The notes under the pieces are model-generated. The model was not told where the DNA came from, ran no database searches, and saw only the letters and a program-made list of their open reading frames with translations. From positions 1 through 19,307 of the forward strand of contig JBHAFL010000006.1 of the NCBI GenBank assembly GCA_041856085.1: a DNA stretch of 19,307 bases. Reading direction: 5' to 3'. Shown piece after piece: positions 1-8,954 of this stretch. Position 1 is the stretch's first letter. Each line of letters opens with the position of its first letter. Source of the DNA: RUG754 sp041856085 (GTDB taxonomy: Bacteria; Bacillota; Clostridia; Peptostreptococcales; Anaerovoracaceae). A program made the position numbers and the translations under genes.

Positions 1-2301
1 CTTACCTCCGATTGCGGCAAAGCCGAAATCCATCTGAGCGTCAAGCGCGCCTAATAACGCGGCAAAAGGCATTCCCCATTTTTCAGGAGCTTTCCCGAGC
101 TTCTCGAAATATTCCTGAAATGAAAGGTATACGTCCTCAGGCTCCGCACCGTGGGCTATCAGTTTACACACCGACTCGACCACGGCAAGATAAGCTCCGT
201 TATACGGATTTTTTTCGGTGATGAACGGGTTATATCCGTAGGACATGAAGCTTACCGTATCGGTGTCCTCTTTTTCGACGGATATCTTGTTTACCATAGC
301 CTGTACAGGTGTCCTTTGGAACTTTCCGCCAAACGGCATAAGAACCGAGCCTGCTCCTATAGTCGAATCGAATCTCTCTGAAAGTCCTCGCTTAGAGCAC
401 ACATTGAGGTCGCCCACAAGTGCCTTGTATCCTGAGATGAAATCGCTCGGAGCTTCTTTATCATATTTTTCAGTTTTTCCTACGCTGACATTGATATGCT
501 TCTCGGCACCGTTTGAATTGAGGAAATCCCTCGAAATATCAACTATAGCCTTGCCGTTCCAGTTAAGCACAAGCCTCGACTCTTCCGTAACCGTCGCAAC
601 CTCGCTTGCTTCGAGATTCTCGGACTCGGCAAGCTCTATGAAGCGCTTCTTGTCCTTAGCCTCTATTACCACAGCCATTCTCTCCTGTGATTCCGAAATC
701 GCAAGCTCGGTACCGTCAAGTCCTTCGTATTTTTTCGGAACCTTGTCAAGGTCGATGCTCAGACCGTCCGCAAGCTCGCCGATTGCAACCGAAACGCCCC
801 CCGCGCCGAAGTCGTTACAGCGTTTAATCATAGAGGCGGCTTCATAATTTCTGAAAAGCCTTTGGAGCTTTCTTTCCTCGGGAGCGTTGCCCTTTTGAAC
901 CTCGGCTCCGCAGGCTTCGAGCGAGCTTACGCTGTGCGACTTCGATGAGCCGGTCGCTCCTCCGAGGCCGTCTCTTCCCGTTCTTCCGCCGAGAAGTATT
1001 ACGATATCACTCGGCACAGGCTCCTCACGCCTTACATTTCTTTTCGGAGCTGCGGCGATAACCGCGCCGACTTCCATTCTTTTAGCAGTGTATCCCGAGT
1101 GATAAATCTCCTCAACCTGCCCCGTCGCAAGCCCTATCTGATTACCGTATGAGCTGTAACCGTTTGCGGCGGTCGTGACAATCTTCCTCTGCGGCAGCTT
1201 GCCCGGCATTGTTTCTCCTACCGGCGTGAGCGGGTCTCCCGCACCCGTGACTCTCATAGCCGAATAAACATAGCTCCTGCCTGAAAGCGGGTCTCTTATC
1301 GCACCGCCGACGCAGGTTGCCGCTCCGCCGAACGGCTCTATCTCCGTAGGGTGATTATGAGTCTCGTTCTTAAAGAGAAGCAGCCAATCCTCTTCTCTGT
1401 CGCCCACCTTAACCTTAATGTTGACCGTGCAGGCATTTATCTCATCGCTCTCGTCCTGCTTATCGAGCAGCCCGCGCTTTTTTAGCGACTTGGCTGCAAT
1501 CGTACCGACGTCCATAAGCGTTATCGGCTTCGTCCTGCCGAGGCTGCGCCTGATTTCAATATATCTGTCGTAAGCTTCCCTGATAAAATCGTCCTCGAAG
1601 CTGACGGCGTCGATTACTGTGTTAAAGGTAGTATGTCTGCAATGATCCGACCAATATGTATCAATCATCTTAATCTCGGTAATTGTCGGATTTCTTTTTT
1701 CGGAAGCAAAATATTCCCTGCAAAACTTTAGATCCGCGAGATCCATTGCAAGCCCGAGCTCTGCTATCATGGCTTCAAGCTCCGCGTCGGAGCTTTCGAT
1801 GAAGCCGTCGATTATCTTAACCTCTTCGGGAATCTCATATTTCATCTCCAAAGATTCAGGCAATTTTAGCGAAGCCTCTCTCGCCTCAACAGGGTTGATG
1901 AGATATTTTTTTATTTCACATAATTCATTTTCAGTTAATTCGCCATAGAGGAGATATACCTTCGCTGACCTGACCTCAGGCCTTTCCCCCTTTGATATCA
2001 GTTGGATACATTCAGAAGCCGAGGAGGCTCTTTGGTCGAACTGCCCCGGAAGATATTCGACAGCGAATATATAATCGGCTTCCGGAAGCTCGGACATAGT
2101 GTTGTCAAGCTGCGGCTCCGAAAACACCGTCTTAACCGCATAGTCGAACAGTTCGCTGCTTATACCCTCGCAGTCATACCTGTTAAGTATCCTGATTTTT
2201 CTTAGGCTTCTCAGTCCGAGCAATTCGTTTACATCGGCGAGAACTCCTCTCGCCTCGTTGTCAAGTCCCTTCTTTTTCTCAACATAAATTCTGAATACCA
2301 T
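1..2301 (-). CDS. purL: Phosphoribosylformylglycinamidine synthase, large single-chain type (3' end outside window)
   Basis: PurL converts FGAR, ATP and glutamine to FGAM in de novo purine synthesis. The frame is open from the ATG at 2301 to the window edge (767 codons read), so the C-terminal part is missing here. The start is supported by AGGAG six to seven bases upstream. The N-terminus (MVFRIYVEKKKG) resembles the PurS-like domain of fused PurL proteins. The synthase core follows, with WSDHCRHTTF near residue 221 (family motif W-S-E-H-C-R-H), then NHPTEIEPFGGAATCVGGAIRD and GDGLGGATGSSK-like glycine-rich loops. No separate purS or purQ is present in the visible operon, which fits the clostridial single-chain form of about 1,250 residues with a C-terminal glutaminase domain. 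That domain would lie beyond position 1 and cannot be checked. It is the last visible gene of the operon, 56 bases after purD. Confidence 0.93.
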   Translation of the reverse strand, partial: MVFRIYVEKKKGLDNEARGVLADVNELLGLRSLRKIRILNRYDCEGISSELFDYAVKTVFSEPQLDNTMSELPEADYIFAVEYLPGQFDQRASSASECIQLISKGERPEVRSAKVYLLYGELTENELCEIKKYLINPVEAREASLKLPESLEMKYEIPEEVKIIDGFIESSDAELEAMIAELGLAMDLADLKFCREYFASEKRNPTITEIKMIDTYWSDHCRHTTFNTVIDAVSFEDDFIREAYDRYIEIRRSLGRTKPITLMDVGTIAAKSLKKRGLLDKQDESDEINACTVNIKVKVGDREEDWLLLFKNETHNHPTEIEPFGGAATCVGGAIRDPLSGRSYVYSAMRVTGAGDPLTPVGETMPGKLPQRKIVTTAANGYSSYGNQIGLATGQVEEIYHSGYTAKRMEVGAVIAAAPKRNVRREEPVPSDIVILLGGRTGRDGLGGATGSSKSHSVSSLEACGAEVQKGNAPEERKLQRLFRNYEAASMIKRCNDFGAGGVSVAIGELADGLSIDLDKVPKKYEGLDGTELAISESQERMAVVIEAKDKKRFIELAESENLEASEVATVTEESRLVLNWNGKAIVDISRDFLNSNGAEKHINVSVGKTEKYDKEAPSDFISGYKALVGDLNVCSKRGLSERFDSTIGAGSVLMPFGGKFQRTPVQAMVNKISVEKEDTDTVSFMSYGYNPFITEKNPYNGAYLAVVESVCKLIAHGAEPEDVYLSFQEYFEKLGKAPEKWGMPFAALLGALDAQMDFGFAAIGGK

Positions 2302-2357
2302 TGTTTCTCTCCTACTCCGTATCGGATTGCTTACTGATATTGATAACAATTAAACGC

Positions 2358-3623
2358 TTATTTGCCGGTTATCGCTTCTATCGCTTTCTTACCTATGTCT
2401 CTTCTGTAATATGCATTTCCGAAGCTGATATTTTTCACCGTTTCATATGCCCTGCTCACGGCTTCCTCAAGCGACGGCGCCGTCTCGGTGACTCCGAGCA
2501 CCCTGCCCCCCGAGGTGATGAGCTGCCCGTCCGCGAGCTTGGCACCGGCAACATAGATATTTTTATCACAAGGCATATCTATCCTGAAACCCTTTTCGTA
2601 GCTTTCTGGATAGCCCGAGGACGCCATTACGATGCAGCAGGCGGAATCTCCGCTGAAGTGCACGTCGGCCTCGTCGAGTCTTCCCTCTCCTATTTTAACC
2701 ATTATATCCACTAAATCGGATTTTAGCAAGGGCAGTACTACCTGAGTTTCGGGGTCGCCGAATCTGCAATTATATTCTATGACCTTAGGCCCCTCCTCGG
2801 TAAGCATAAGCCCGAAATAAAGACAGCCCGAGAACGGTCTTCCCTCGCTTTTCATTGCTTCAATCGTAGGTATGAATATCTTCTCCATACACTCGGAAGC
2901 AATTGCTTCGGTATAATACGGATTAGGAGCTATCGTCCCCATTCCGCCGGTATTCAATCCCTTATCTCCGTCGAGCGCTCTCTTGTGATCCATCGACGAA
3001 ACCATCGGAATCACGGTATTCCCGTCAGTAAACGAGAGCACCGAAACCTCGGGGCCTGTCAGGAACTCTTCGATTACCACCGAATTCCCCGAATCCCCGA
3101 ATTTTTTTTCTTTCATTATCTCTTTAAGCGCGTCCGACGCAGCCTCCCTTGTCTCGCATATCAGTACGCCTTTACCGAGCGCGAGACCGTCCGCCTTGAT
3201 AACAACGGGGAGCTTGCAGGCGCTCACATAAGCTTCGGCTTCCTCATAATCTGAAAATATCTCATATTCCGCCGTCGGTATTCCGTACTTTTTCATAAGA
3301 TTTTTTGAAAAAGCCTTAGAGCCCTCGATTATTGCAGCCCTCTTATCCGGTCCGAAAGTTTTTATTCCCGCCTCCCGCAGCAGATCGACAGCTCCGAGCA
3401 CAAGCGGGTCGTCCGGCGTAACTATCACTAAATCCGCTTCGTTTTTAACCGCAAAATCTCTGATAGCCTCTATATCCGTAGCGCCGATATCTATGCATTC
3501 GGCGTCTTTCGCGATTCCTCCGTTTCCCGGTAGAGCATAGATTTTTTCAACCGCGTCGGACTCCTTAATTTTTTTTATTACGGCGTGCTCTCTCCCTCCG
3601 CCGCCGACTACAACTACTTTCAC
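2358..3623 (-). CDS. purD: Phosphoribosylamine--glycine ligase (GAR synthetase)
   Basis: Joins phosphoribosylamine and glycine using ATP to make GAR, the second step of purine synthesis. The 421-residue length is normal for PurD. The sequence shows the N-terminal nucleotide-binding motif VVGGGGREHA (residues 4–13), the ATP-grasp segment EEFLTGPEVSVLSF, the family signature DHKRALDGDKGLNTGGMG and the metal/ATP-binding EYNCRFGDPETQ. The start codon is GTG at 3623, preceded by GAGGAG seven bases upstream; no nearer ATG fits the conserved N-terminus. It lies between the AICAR transformylase gene (88-base gap with a hairpin) and purL. Nothing in it looks defective. Confidence 0.97.
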   Translation of the reverse strand: MKVVVVGGGGREHAVIKKIKESDAVEKIYALPGNGGIAKDAECIDIGATDIEAIRDFAVKNEADLVIVTPDDPLVLGAVDLLREAGIKTFGPDKRAAIIEGSKAFSKNLMKKYGIPTAEYEIFSDYEEAEAYVSACKLPVVIKADGLALGKGVLICETREAASDALKEIMKEKKFGDSGNSVVIEEFLTGPEVSVLSFTDGNTVIPMVSSMDHKRALDGDKGLNTGGMGTIAPNPYYTEAIASECMEKIFIPTIEAMKSEGRPFSGCLYFGLMLTEEGPKVIEYNCRFGDPETQVVLPLLKSDLVDIMVKIGEGRLDEADVHFSGDSACCIVMASSGYPESYEKGFRIDMPCDKNIYVAGAKLADGQLITSGGRVLGVTETAPSLEEAVSRAYETVKNISFGNAYYRRDIGKKAIEAITGK

Positions 3624-3653
3624 TTCGGTTCTCCTCGTATAATATGTTTTACG

Positions 3654-3679
3654 GACGCATTTTCTTATGAAAAAGCGTC
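3654..3679 (-). other. Intercistronic hairpin upstream of purD
   Basis: Arms GACGCTTTTT and AAAATGCGTC (minus-strand sense) enclose a six-base loop, pairing except for one T·T mismatch. It sits in the 88-base gap between the AICAR transformylase stop and the purD ribosome-binding site. There is no U-run after it, so it is more likely an RNA-stability or processing element than a terminator. This role is inference. Confidence 0.4.
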
Positions 3680-3711
3680 ATACAATAACTTGTTCAACCT
3701 TACGCAAAAAA

Positions 3712-4896
3712 TCAATGATGGAACAGTCTGACTCCCGTAAACACCATCAGCATATCATATTTATTGCATGTCTCTGTTACATTATCGTCTCTTACCGAGC
3801 CTCCCGGCTGAATTACATAGTTTACACCGCTCTTATGCGCGCGCTCTATGTTGTCCCCGAACGGAAAAAAAGCGTCGGAGCCGAGCGTTACACCGGAAAT
3901 ATCCATAAGGCAGGCTCTCTGCTCAGCCCTCGTGAACGCCGAAGGTCTTTCGTTAAAGAGCCTCTCCCAGTTTCCGTCTGCGAGCAGCTCTTCATAATCC
4001 TCAGAGAGATATATGTCTATGGCGTTATCCCTATCCGGTCGCCCCACTTCCTCCTTAAACGGTAGCGAAAGCACCTTGTCAGACTGCCTTAGATGCCATT
4101 TATCAGCTTTATCGCCCGCAAGTCTGGTACAATGGATTCTCGACTGCTGTCCCGCACCGACGCCGATTGCCTGTCCCCTTTTCGCGAATACTACGGAGTT
4201 CGACTGCGTATACTTAAGAGTTATGAGAGCTACCGTCATATCAAGCTTCGCCTGAGGTGTAAGCTCTCTGTTCTTCGTTACTATATTGTTAAAGTCTTCG
4301 TCTCTAACCCTGTAGTCATTATGTCCCTGCTCGAAGCTGACGCCGAAGACCTGTTTGGTCTCTGTGCATGGGCATTCATACTCAGGATTTATCTTAATAA
4401 CAGTGTAGTTTCCTTTTTTCTTTTTCCTAAGAAGCTCTAATGCTTCCGCATCAAAATCAGGCGCGATTATTCCGTCCGAAACTTCTCTTGCAATCAGCCT
4501 CGCGCATACGATATCGCATTTTTCGGATAAGGCTATCCAATCTCCGAACGAGCTCATCCTGTCCGTGCCCCTCGCCTTGGCATAAGCCGTGGCAATTCGC
4601 GACTCGTCTATTCCCTCTATGTCATCGACAAAAAATGCCTTTTTCTCCCTCTCGCTCAACCTAACGTATACCGCCGCCGATGTGGGACTTACGTGCTTAA
4701 ATGATGTTGCCGCCGGAAGCCCGAGAGCTGCGCTGAGCTCTTTTACGAGCTGCCAGCTGTTAAGGGCGTCCAAAAGGTTTATATAACCCGGGCGACCGTT
4801 TAATACTTCAAAGGGCAGGTTGCTTCCGTCGTCCATATATATCCTCGCGGGTTTCTGATTCGGATTGCAGCCGTACTTAAGTTCTAATTCTTTCAT
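3712..4896 (-). CDS. purH: AICAR transformylase, stand-alone (PurH C-terminal domain only; PurV-type)
   Basis: Transfers a formyl group from 10-formyl-THF to AICAR, giving FAICAR. At 394 residues it lacks the roughly 200-residue N-terminal IMP cyclohydrolase (MGS-like) domain of normal bifunctional PurH. The family's catalytic Lys-His pair is visible in SFKHVSPTSAAV (K67, H68). The C-terminal signature runs through SDAFFPFGDNIERA, VNYVIQPGGSVRDDNV and the terminal RLFHH, as in full-length ATIC proteins. Cyclohydrolase activity is probably supplied by the neighbouring PurO-type gene at 5126–5845. ATG at 4896 has AGGAA nine bases upstream. The stand-alone form is sometimes called PurV; the symbol purH is used here in the broad sense. 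Confidence 0.93.
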   Translation of the reverse strand: MKELELKYGCNPNQKPARIYMDDGSNLPFEVLNGRPGYINLLDALNSWQLVKELSAALGLPAATSFKHVSPTSAAVYVRLSEREKKAFFVDDIEGIDESRIATAYAKARGTDRMSSFGDWIALSEKCDIVCARLIAREVSDGIIAPDFDAEALELLRKKKKGNYTVIKINPEYECPCTETKQVFGVSFEQGHNDYRVRDEDFNNIVTKNRELTPQAKLDMTVALITLKYTQSNSVVFAKRGQAIGVGAGQQSRIHCTRLAGDKADKWHLRQSDKVLSLPFKEEVGRPDRDNAIDIYLSEDYEELLADGNWERLFNERPSAFTRAEQRACLMDISGVTLGSDAFFPFGDNIERAHKSGVNYVIQPGGSVRDDNVTETCNKYDMLMVFTGVRLFHH

Positions 4897-5125
4897 AACC
4901 GTATTTCCTGTTAATATTTTTAAGTAATTTAACTGATGTTTACTCTCTACAACTTTTATCTGTAATCTGTATATTTTTATATTATGTTATAATTTTTATA
5001 TTGCGAGCGAGCATCGCCGCCGTGCTTCGCTTCCACAAAAGCAATCGGTTCTCTTACATATTTATTTAATAAATATTATTTTTCAGTATCCGTAAGCTGC
5101 TTATGCATTAAACTTGCTCACTTGC
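4897..5125. other. AT-rich gap inside the pur operon with one GC-rich stem-loop
   Basis: This 229-base gap has no credible gene. Most of it is AT-rich. A GC-rich island at 5001–5044 folds: AGCGAGCA (5006–5013) pairs with TGCTTCGCT (5023–5031) with one bulged base, and an outer TTGC/GCAA closes it. No U-run follows on either strand. It may be an intercistronic stability element or mark a weak internal promoter region; I found no convincing -35/-10 pair. Confidence 0.45.
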
Positions 5126-5845
5126 TTACTTATTTTTGTTAAATGTAAGCTTGTCATGCCGCCCTGTTTCGATGTCCACATATCTCACGTGAAGAGAAAT
5201 TCTGTTGGCTTCGTTCAGATTATTCCATATCAAATCGAATAATTCCTCTTTCGTGTTCGGAACAGCTATCCTCTTAGGCTCTCCCGCGAAAGACGGAAGA
5301 GGGTTGGCGTCTCCGGTATATGTATGGATAAAATGACCGAGCCCGGCGACGGGAGTATATGAAAAAGTATATCTCGAGCAGGCGGTTCCGAGCTCGTCCA
5401 TACTCTTGATGAGGCTCATTTCATAAGAAAAACTGTGGTCTTCGAAATTGAGTATTCCCGAAATTCTCGGTGTGAAATTAGGCGCGTCGGGCTCGAAGCA
5501 CCTTGTCTCAAGGGCTTCTTTAAAGCTCATGCCTCTTTTTAGCCCCTCGAAGACCGTATCGGTCTGGTCTCCGTTTGTAACTATAATGTTTTTATCGTTA
5601 ACTTTTATGGGTGAGTAGATGATGAGGCTCGGATCCTCCACCTTAGACTCGTCATAAGGCAGAATCACGAGGTTTTCACCGTCCTCGGCAAAAATTCTGT
5701 TTCCGGAATTAGCAGATCTTCCCATAATAAAGTATGCTGCGACAGCATTTTTGCCGTCGGCGGATTTACCTATTACAATTCCTCTTCCCTGATAGCTGCT
5801 CTCTCTCAAAAGCTCCCCGATTTCATATCTTTCAAAATTATTCAT
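5126..5845 (-). CDS. purO: IMP cyclohydrolase, PurO-type
   Basis: Predicted to close the ring of FAICAR to give IMP, the last step of the pathway. The 239-residue protein resembles the IMP_cyclohyd family founded by archaeal PurO: GRGIVIGKSADGKNAVAAYF near the N-terminus, IMGRSANSGNRIF, NGDQTDTVFEG, PNFTPRISGI and a C-terminal VRYVDIETG. It shares no domain with the PurH N-terminal cyclohydrolase, so this is a replacement of function by an unrelated fold (family knowledge). The ATG at 5845 is chosen over an upstream in-frame start at 5893 because GAGGTGGAG lies directly before it and because the longer form would overlap purN by 41 bases. The purN stop is seven bases upstream. It sits beside the cyclohydrolase-less AICAR transformylase, as expected for its partner. 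Confidence 0.88.
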   Translation of the reverse strand: MNNFERYEIGELLRESSYQGRGIVIGKSADGKNAVAAYFIMGRSANSGNRIFAEDGENLVILPYDESKVEDPSLIIYSPIKVNDKNIIVTNGDQTDTVFEGLKRGMSFKEALETRCFEPDAPNFTPRISGILNFEDHSFSYEMSLIKSMDELGTACSRYTFSYTPVAGLGHFIHTYTGDANPLPSFAGEPKRIAVPNTKEELFDLIWNNLNEANRISLHVRYVDIETGRHDKLTFNKNK

Positions 5846-5852
5846 CTCCACC

Positions 5853-6470
5853 TCACTGCTTGCACATACTTTTAAGATATTGCCTGCACACATACTCCGC
5901 AGCCTGCGGGAGTATTATCCATTCAGCCTCTCTCATGACCCTCTGTTGAAGACTCAGTGCATTATCCTCAGGCTCTATCTCGACTGCTTTTTGGAGGATT
6001 ATCTCACCCCCGTCGGGTATTTCGTTCACATAATGCACCGTAGCTCCCGTAACCTTGACTCCGTACTTTAGCGCAGCCTCATGGACGTGAATACCGTAAT
6101 ATCCCTTGCCGCAAAACGACGGAATAAGCGACGGATGAATATTGATGATTCGTCTCGGGTATGAGTCGATAAAATCCGGACTCAATATCGACATATAGCC
6201 TGCCAGCACTATTATATCTATCTCATAGTTTCTCAATGCGCTTTTTATAGCCTCTTCAAACTCGGCTTGGCTGTCATAACCGCCCCTCTTTATTACCTCA
6301 CAGGGAATACCGTTATCCTCGGCTCTTCTTATACCGTAAGCCTCTTCATTATTCGAAATCACGAGGGCAATCTCCCCCGTTTCCAATATCCCGTTTTTTT
6401 CGGAGTCGATTAGAGCTTGCAGATTCGTACCGTTGCCCGATATGAATACCGCAATCCTTACCCTCAGCAT
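5853..6470 (-). CDS. purN: Phosphoribosylglycinamide formyltransferase (GAR transformylase, folate-dependent)
   Basis: Formylates GAR from 10-formyl-THF to FGAR. The 205-residue length is typical. Visible features are the N-terminal phosphate-binding SGNGTNLQAL (11–20), LAGYMSILSPDF, and the catalytic triad of the family in NIHPSL (N110, H112) and PDGGE (D153). The ATG at 6470 overlaps the purM stop in ATGCTGA, with AAGGTGGAG just upstream, so the two are probably translationally coupled. The downstream purO start is seven bases past its TGA. No formate-dependent purT is present in the window. Confidence 0.96.
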   Translation of the reverse strand: MLRVRIAVFISGNGTNLQALIDSEKNGILETGEIALVISNNEEAYGIRRAEDNGIPCEVIKRGGYDSQAEFEEAIKSALRNYEIDIIVLAGYMSILSPDFIDSYPRRIINIHPSLIPSFCGKGYYGIHVHEAALKYGVKVTGATVHYVNEIPDGGEIILQKAVEIEPEDNALSLQQRVMREAEWIILPQAAEYVCRQYLKSMCKQ

Positions 6471-7513
6471 AGCTCCACCTTTTCGTCATCCGCGGAGCTT
6501 ACAATCCTGCCGAGAATGTATGCGTCTGTTCCCTGCTCTCTGAGAACATCAAGCGCCGCCGTACAGTCCTCCTCGGATACCACCGCCGTCATACCCACGC
6601 CCATATTAAAAGTATTATACATATCCCTCTCAGGAATCTGTCCTTTTCTCATTATGTAATCGAAGATAGGGAGAACTCTTACATCTTTTTTTTCAATCCT
6701 TGCCGTATATCCGTCCGGAATGGAGCGAGGAATGTTCTCGTAGAAGCCTCCCCCCGTGATGTGAGAAACAGCTTTCACGGTCACGCTCTCTATGAGCTTA
6801 AGCATAGGCTTGACGTATATAACGGTCGGAGTAAGCAGAGTTTCACCTATTGATTTGCCGCCGAGCTCGTCTACGGGAGCCTTGAGGTCGCAGTGCTCGA
6901 CGTCAAGAACCTTTCTGACAAGTGAAAATCCGTTTGAATGTACCCCTGATGACGGAAGAGCCAACATTATATCTCCCTCTTTTATTTTATTGTTGTCCAG
7001 CAGCTTGCTCTTATCCACAGCGGCTACCAAGAAACCCGCGAGGTCGTACTCGTCCATAGGATAGAAGCCGGGCATTTCGGCAGTCTCGCCTCCGACAAGC
7101 TCGCAGCCCGCCTGAACGCAGCCCTCAGCCACGCCCGAGACTATCTCTGCAATCTTTTCGGGATAATTCTTGCCGCAGGCAATATAGTCAAGAAAAAACA
7201 GCGGCTTCGCTCCGCAGCAAATAATATCGTTAACGCACATAGCCACACAGTCGATTCCTACGGTGTCGTGCCTGTTCATGAGGAACGCCAGTTTTAATTT
7301 AGTGCCGACTCCGTCTGTCCCCGAAACGAGCACAGGTCTTGTCATACCTGTGATATCAAGCTCGAAGAGACCTCCGAAGCCGCCTATATCCGAGCTTCGA
7401 CCGTTTAGCACAGTCCTCGCTATATGCTTCTTCATAAGCTCCACAGCCTCATATCCCGCCGTAATATCCACTCCCGATAAAGCATAGCTTTCAGATTGAG
7501 ATTTTCTGTTCAT
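6464..7513 (-). CDS. purM: Phosphoribosylformylglycinamidine cyclo-ligase (AIR synthetase)
   Basis: Cyclises FGAM to AIR with ATP. From the ATG at 7513 the product is 349 residues, the usual PurM length, and begins MNRKSQSESYALSGVDITAGYEA-like as in other PurM proteins (D/S-Y-x-x-A-G-V-D motif). VSGTDGVGTKLKLAF, GGETAEMPGFY and HITGGGFYENIPR are hallmark AIRS motifs. An upstream in-frame start at 7555 would overlap purF by 40 bases; the ATG at 7513 follows the purF TAG by two bases and has AAAGGA upstream, so it is preferred. It overlaps purN by seven bases at its 3' end. Confidence 0.96.
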   Translation of the reverse strand: MNRKSQSESYALSGVDITAGYEAVELMKKHIARTVLNGRSSDIGGFGGLFELDITGMTRPVLVSGTDGVGTKLKLAFLMNRHDTVGIDCVAMCVNDIICCGAKPLFFLDYIACGKNYPEKIAEIVSGVAEGCVQAGCELVGGETAEMPGFYPMDEYDLAGFLVAAVDKSKLLDNNKIKEGDIMLALPSSGVHSNGFSLVRKVLDVEHCDLKAPVDELGGKSIGETLLTPTVIYVKPMLKLIESVTVKAVSHITGGGFYENIPRSIPDGYTARIEKKDVRVLPIFDYIMRKGQIPERDMYNTFNMGVGMTAVVSEEDCTAALDVLREQGTDAYILGRIVSSADDEKVELC

Positions 7514-7515
7514 TT

Positions 7516-8940
7516 CTATTCCTTTCCGCTCCAACAATATGTGCAAAGCCTGCACTCATCAATACCTATAGCTTCTATCACGCCCTCAAGCGACTGAAAC
7601 TCGATAGAGTCGAAGTTAAATCTTTCGCAGATGGCTTTTCTCATCATTCTGCCTCGCTCCGTTCGAAAATCCGCATATTCGTCAATATGCTTAAGCCCCT
7701 CTTCGCCCTCCAATTCCATTATGGTTCTTCTCGAAAGAAGCTCCATCTCGTTTTTTGACGCGGAGAAATTGAGGAACTTGCAGCCGTACATTATAGGGGG
7801 ACAAGCCGAACGCATATGAACCTCTTCCGCCCCGTTCTCATACAAAAAATCCACCGTTTCCTTCAGCTGCGTACCCCTGACTATGGAGTCGTCGACAAAC
7901 ATCAGCTTCTTATCCCTTATCAGCTCGGGTACGGGAATCTGTTTCATACGTGCGACCTTGTTTCTCTCGCTTTGGTTAGCGGGCATAAAGCTTCTCGGCC
8001 AGGTAGGCGTATATTTAATGAACGGTCTGGAGAACTTAACCCTCGCCTCGTTGGAATAGCCTATGGCATGAGGCGTGCCCGAGTCGGGAACGCCGCATAC
8101 GTTATCGAGCCTCGCCGCAACTCCGCTCTCGATATCATGCCTCGCCATAATTTCGCCGTTTCTGTAGCGCATCTGCTCTACATTGACTCCCTCATAGCTT
8201 GAATTGGGATAGCCGTAATACGACCAGAGAAAGGCGCACATTCTCATCTCTTCGCCCGCCTGCTTAAGCACTTTCATCTCGTCGGCGCCGAGTTCCACAA
8301 TCTCCCCCGGTCCGAGGTCTCTCACGTCCTCATAGCCGAGTTTCCTGTACGCGAACGATTCAAACGCCACACAGTACCCGCACTCGCTTTTTCCAATGGA
8401 AACGGGGAGCCTGCCTAATTTATCTCTTGAGGCAATCAACCTGCCGTCGTCGAGCAGAATCAGCACGGACATAGTACCTCTCACAAGCTCCTGCACGTAT
8501 TTAATGCCCTCCGCGACGCTTCCTTTTCGATTTATCAGGGCAGCTACAAGCTCAGTCGTATTGACCTTGCCGCCCGTCATCGCATTAAAATGTCCCGAAT
8601 TGCCGTCGAGGTACTGCTCTATAAGCTCCTTTTCGTTCTGAATAAGCCCGACCGAGCATATCGCATAGGTTCCGAAACTCGACCTTATGAGAAGAGGCTG
8701 AGGGTCGGAGTCGCTTATAGCGCCGATTACGGACGTGCCGCGCATTTCGTTAAAAATATTTTCAAACTTCGTCCTGAACGGTGAGTTCTCTATGTTATGA
8801 ATCTCCCTTTGAAGTCCTATTTCGGGGTCGTAAGCCGCAAGTCCGCCCCTTCTTGTCCCGAGATGTGAATGATAGTCCACACCGAAGAAAACGTCAGAGA
8901 GAGCATCGTGCTTCGACACCACTCCGAAAAATCCACCCAT
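7516..8940 (-). CDS. purF: PurF-type amidophosphoribosyltransferase with inactive glutaminase site
   Basis: PurF makes phosphoribosylamine from PRPP, the committed purine step. The 474-residue protein keeps the C-terminal phosphoribosyltransferase domain with the PRPP loop VDDSIVRGT (349–357), and the Cys residues matching the Fe-S ligands of B. subtilis PurF (C235, C387, C463, C466; an extra C469). The N-terminal Ntn-glutaminase domain is present but its site is lost: it starts M-G-G-F-F-G, so the nucleophile Cys normally at position 2 is Gly. LQHRGQ is replaced by GTRRGG, the arginine-containing RYST motif is missing (IGAISDSD) and HNGN reads SVGLIQ. Upstream AAAGGGAAAG fits as ribosome-binding site, and no other start restores a Cys. 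I infer it uses free ammonia or a partner amidotransferase. It lies 14 bases after purC and 2 before purM. Confidence 0.92.
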   Translation of the reverse strand: MGGFFGVVSKHDALSDVFFGVDYHSHLGTRRGGLAAYDPEIGLQREIHNIENSPFRTKFENIFNEMRGTSVIGAISDSDPQPLLIRSSFGTYAICSVGLIQNEKELIEQYLDGNSGHFNAMTGGKVNTTELVAALINRKGSVAEGIKYVQELVRGTMSVLILLDDGRLIASRDKLGRLPVSIGKSECGYCVAFESFAYRKLGYEDVRDLGPGEIVELGADEMKVLKQAGEEMRMCAFLWSYYGYPNSSYEGVNVEQMRYRNGEIMARHDIESGVAARLDNVCGVPDSGTPHAIGYSNEARVKFSRPFIKYTPTWPRSFMPANQSERNKVARMKQIPVPELIRDKKLMFVDDSIVRGTQLKETVDFLYENGAEEVHMRSACPPIMYGCKFLNFSASKNEMELLSRRTIMELEGEEGLKHIDEYADFRTERGRMMRKAICERFNFDSIEFQSLEGVIEAIGIDECRLCTYCWSGKE

Positions 8941-8954
8941 AAGGCTTTCCCTTT

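Noticed and set aside
245..847. Long plus-strand reading frame of 200 codons
   Set aside because: It lies antisense inside the purL reading frame, has no ribosome-binding site and no recognisable protein motif; it is a shadow of purL codon usage.
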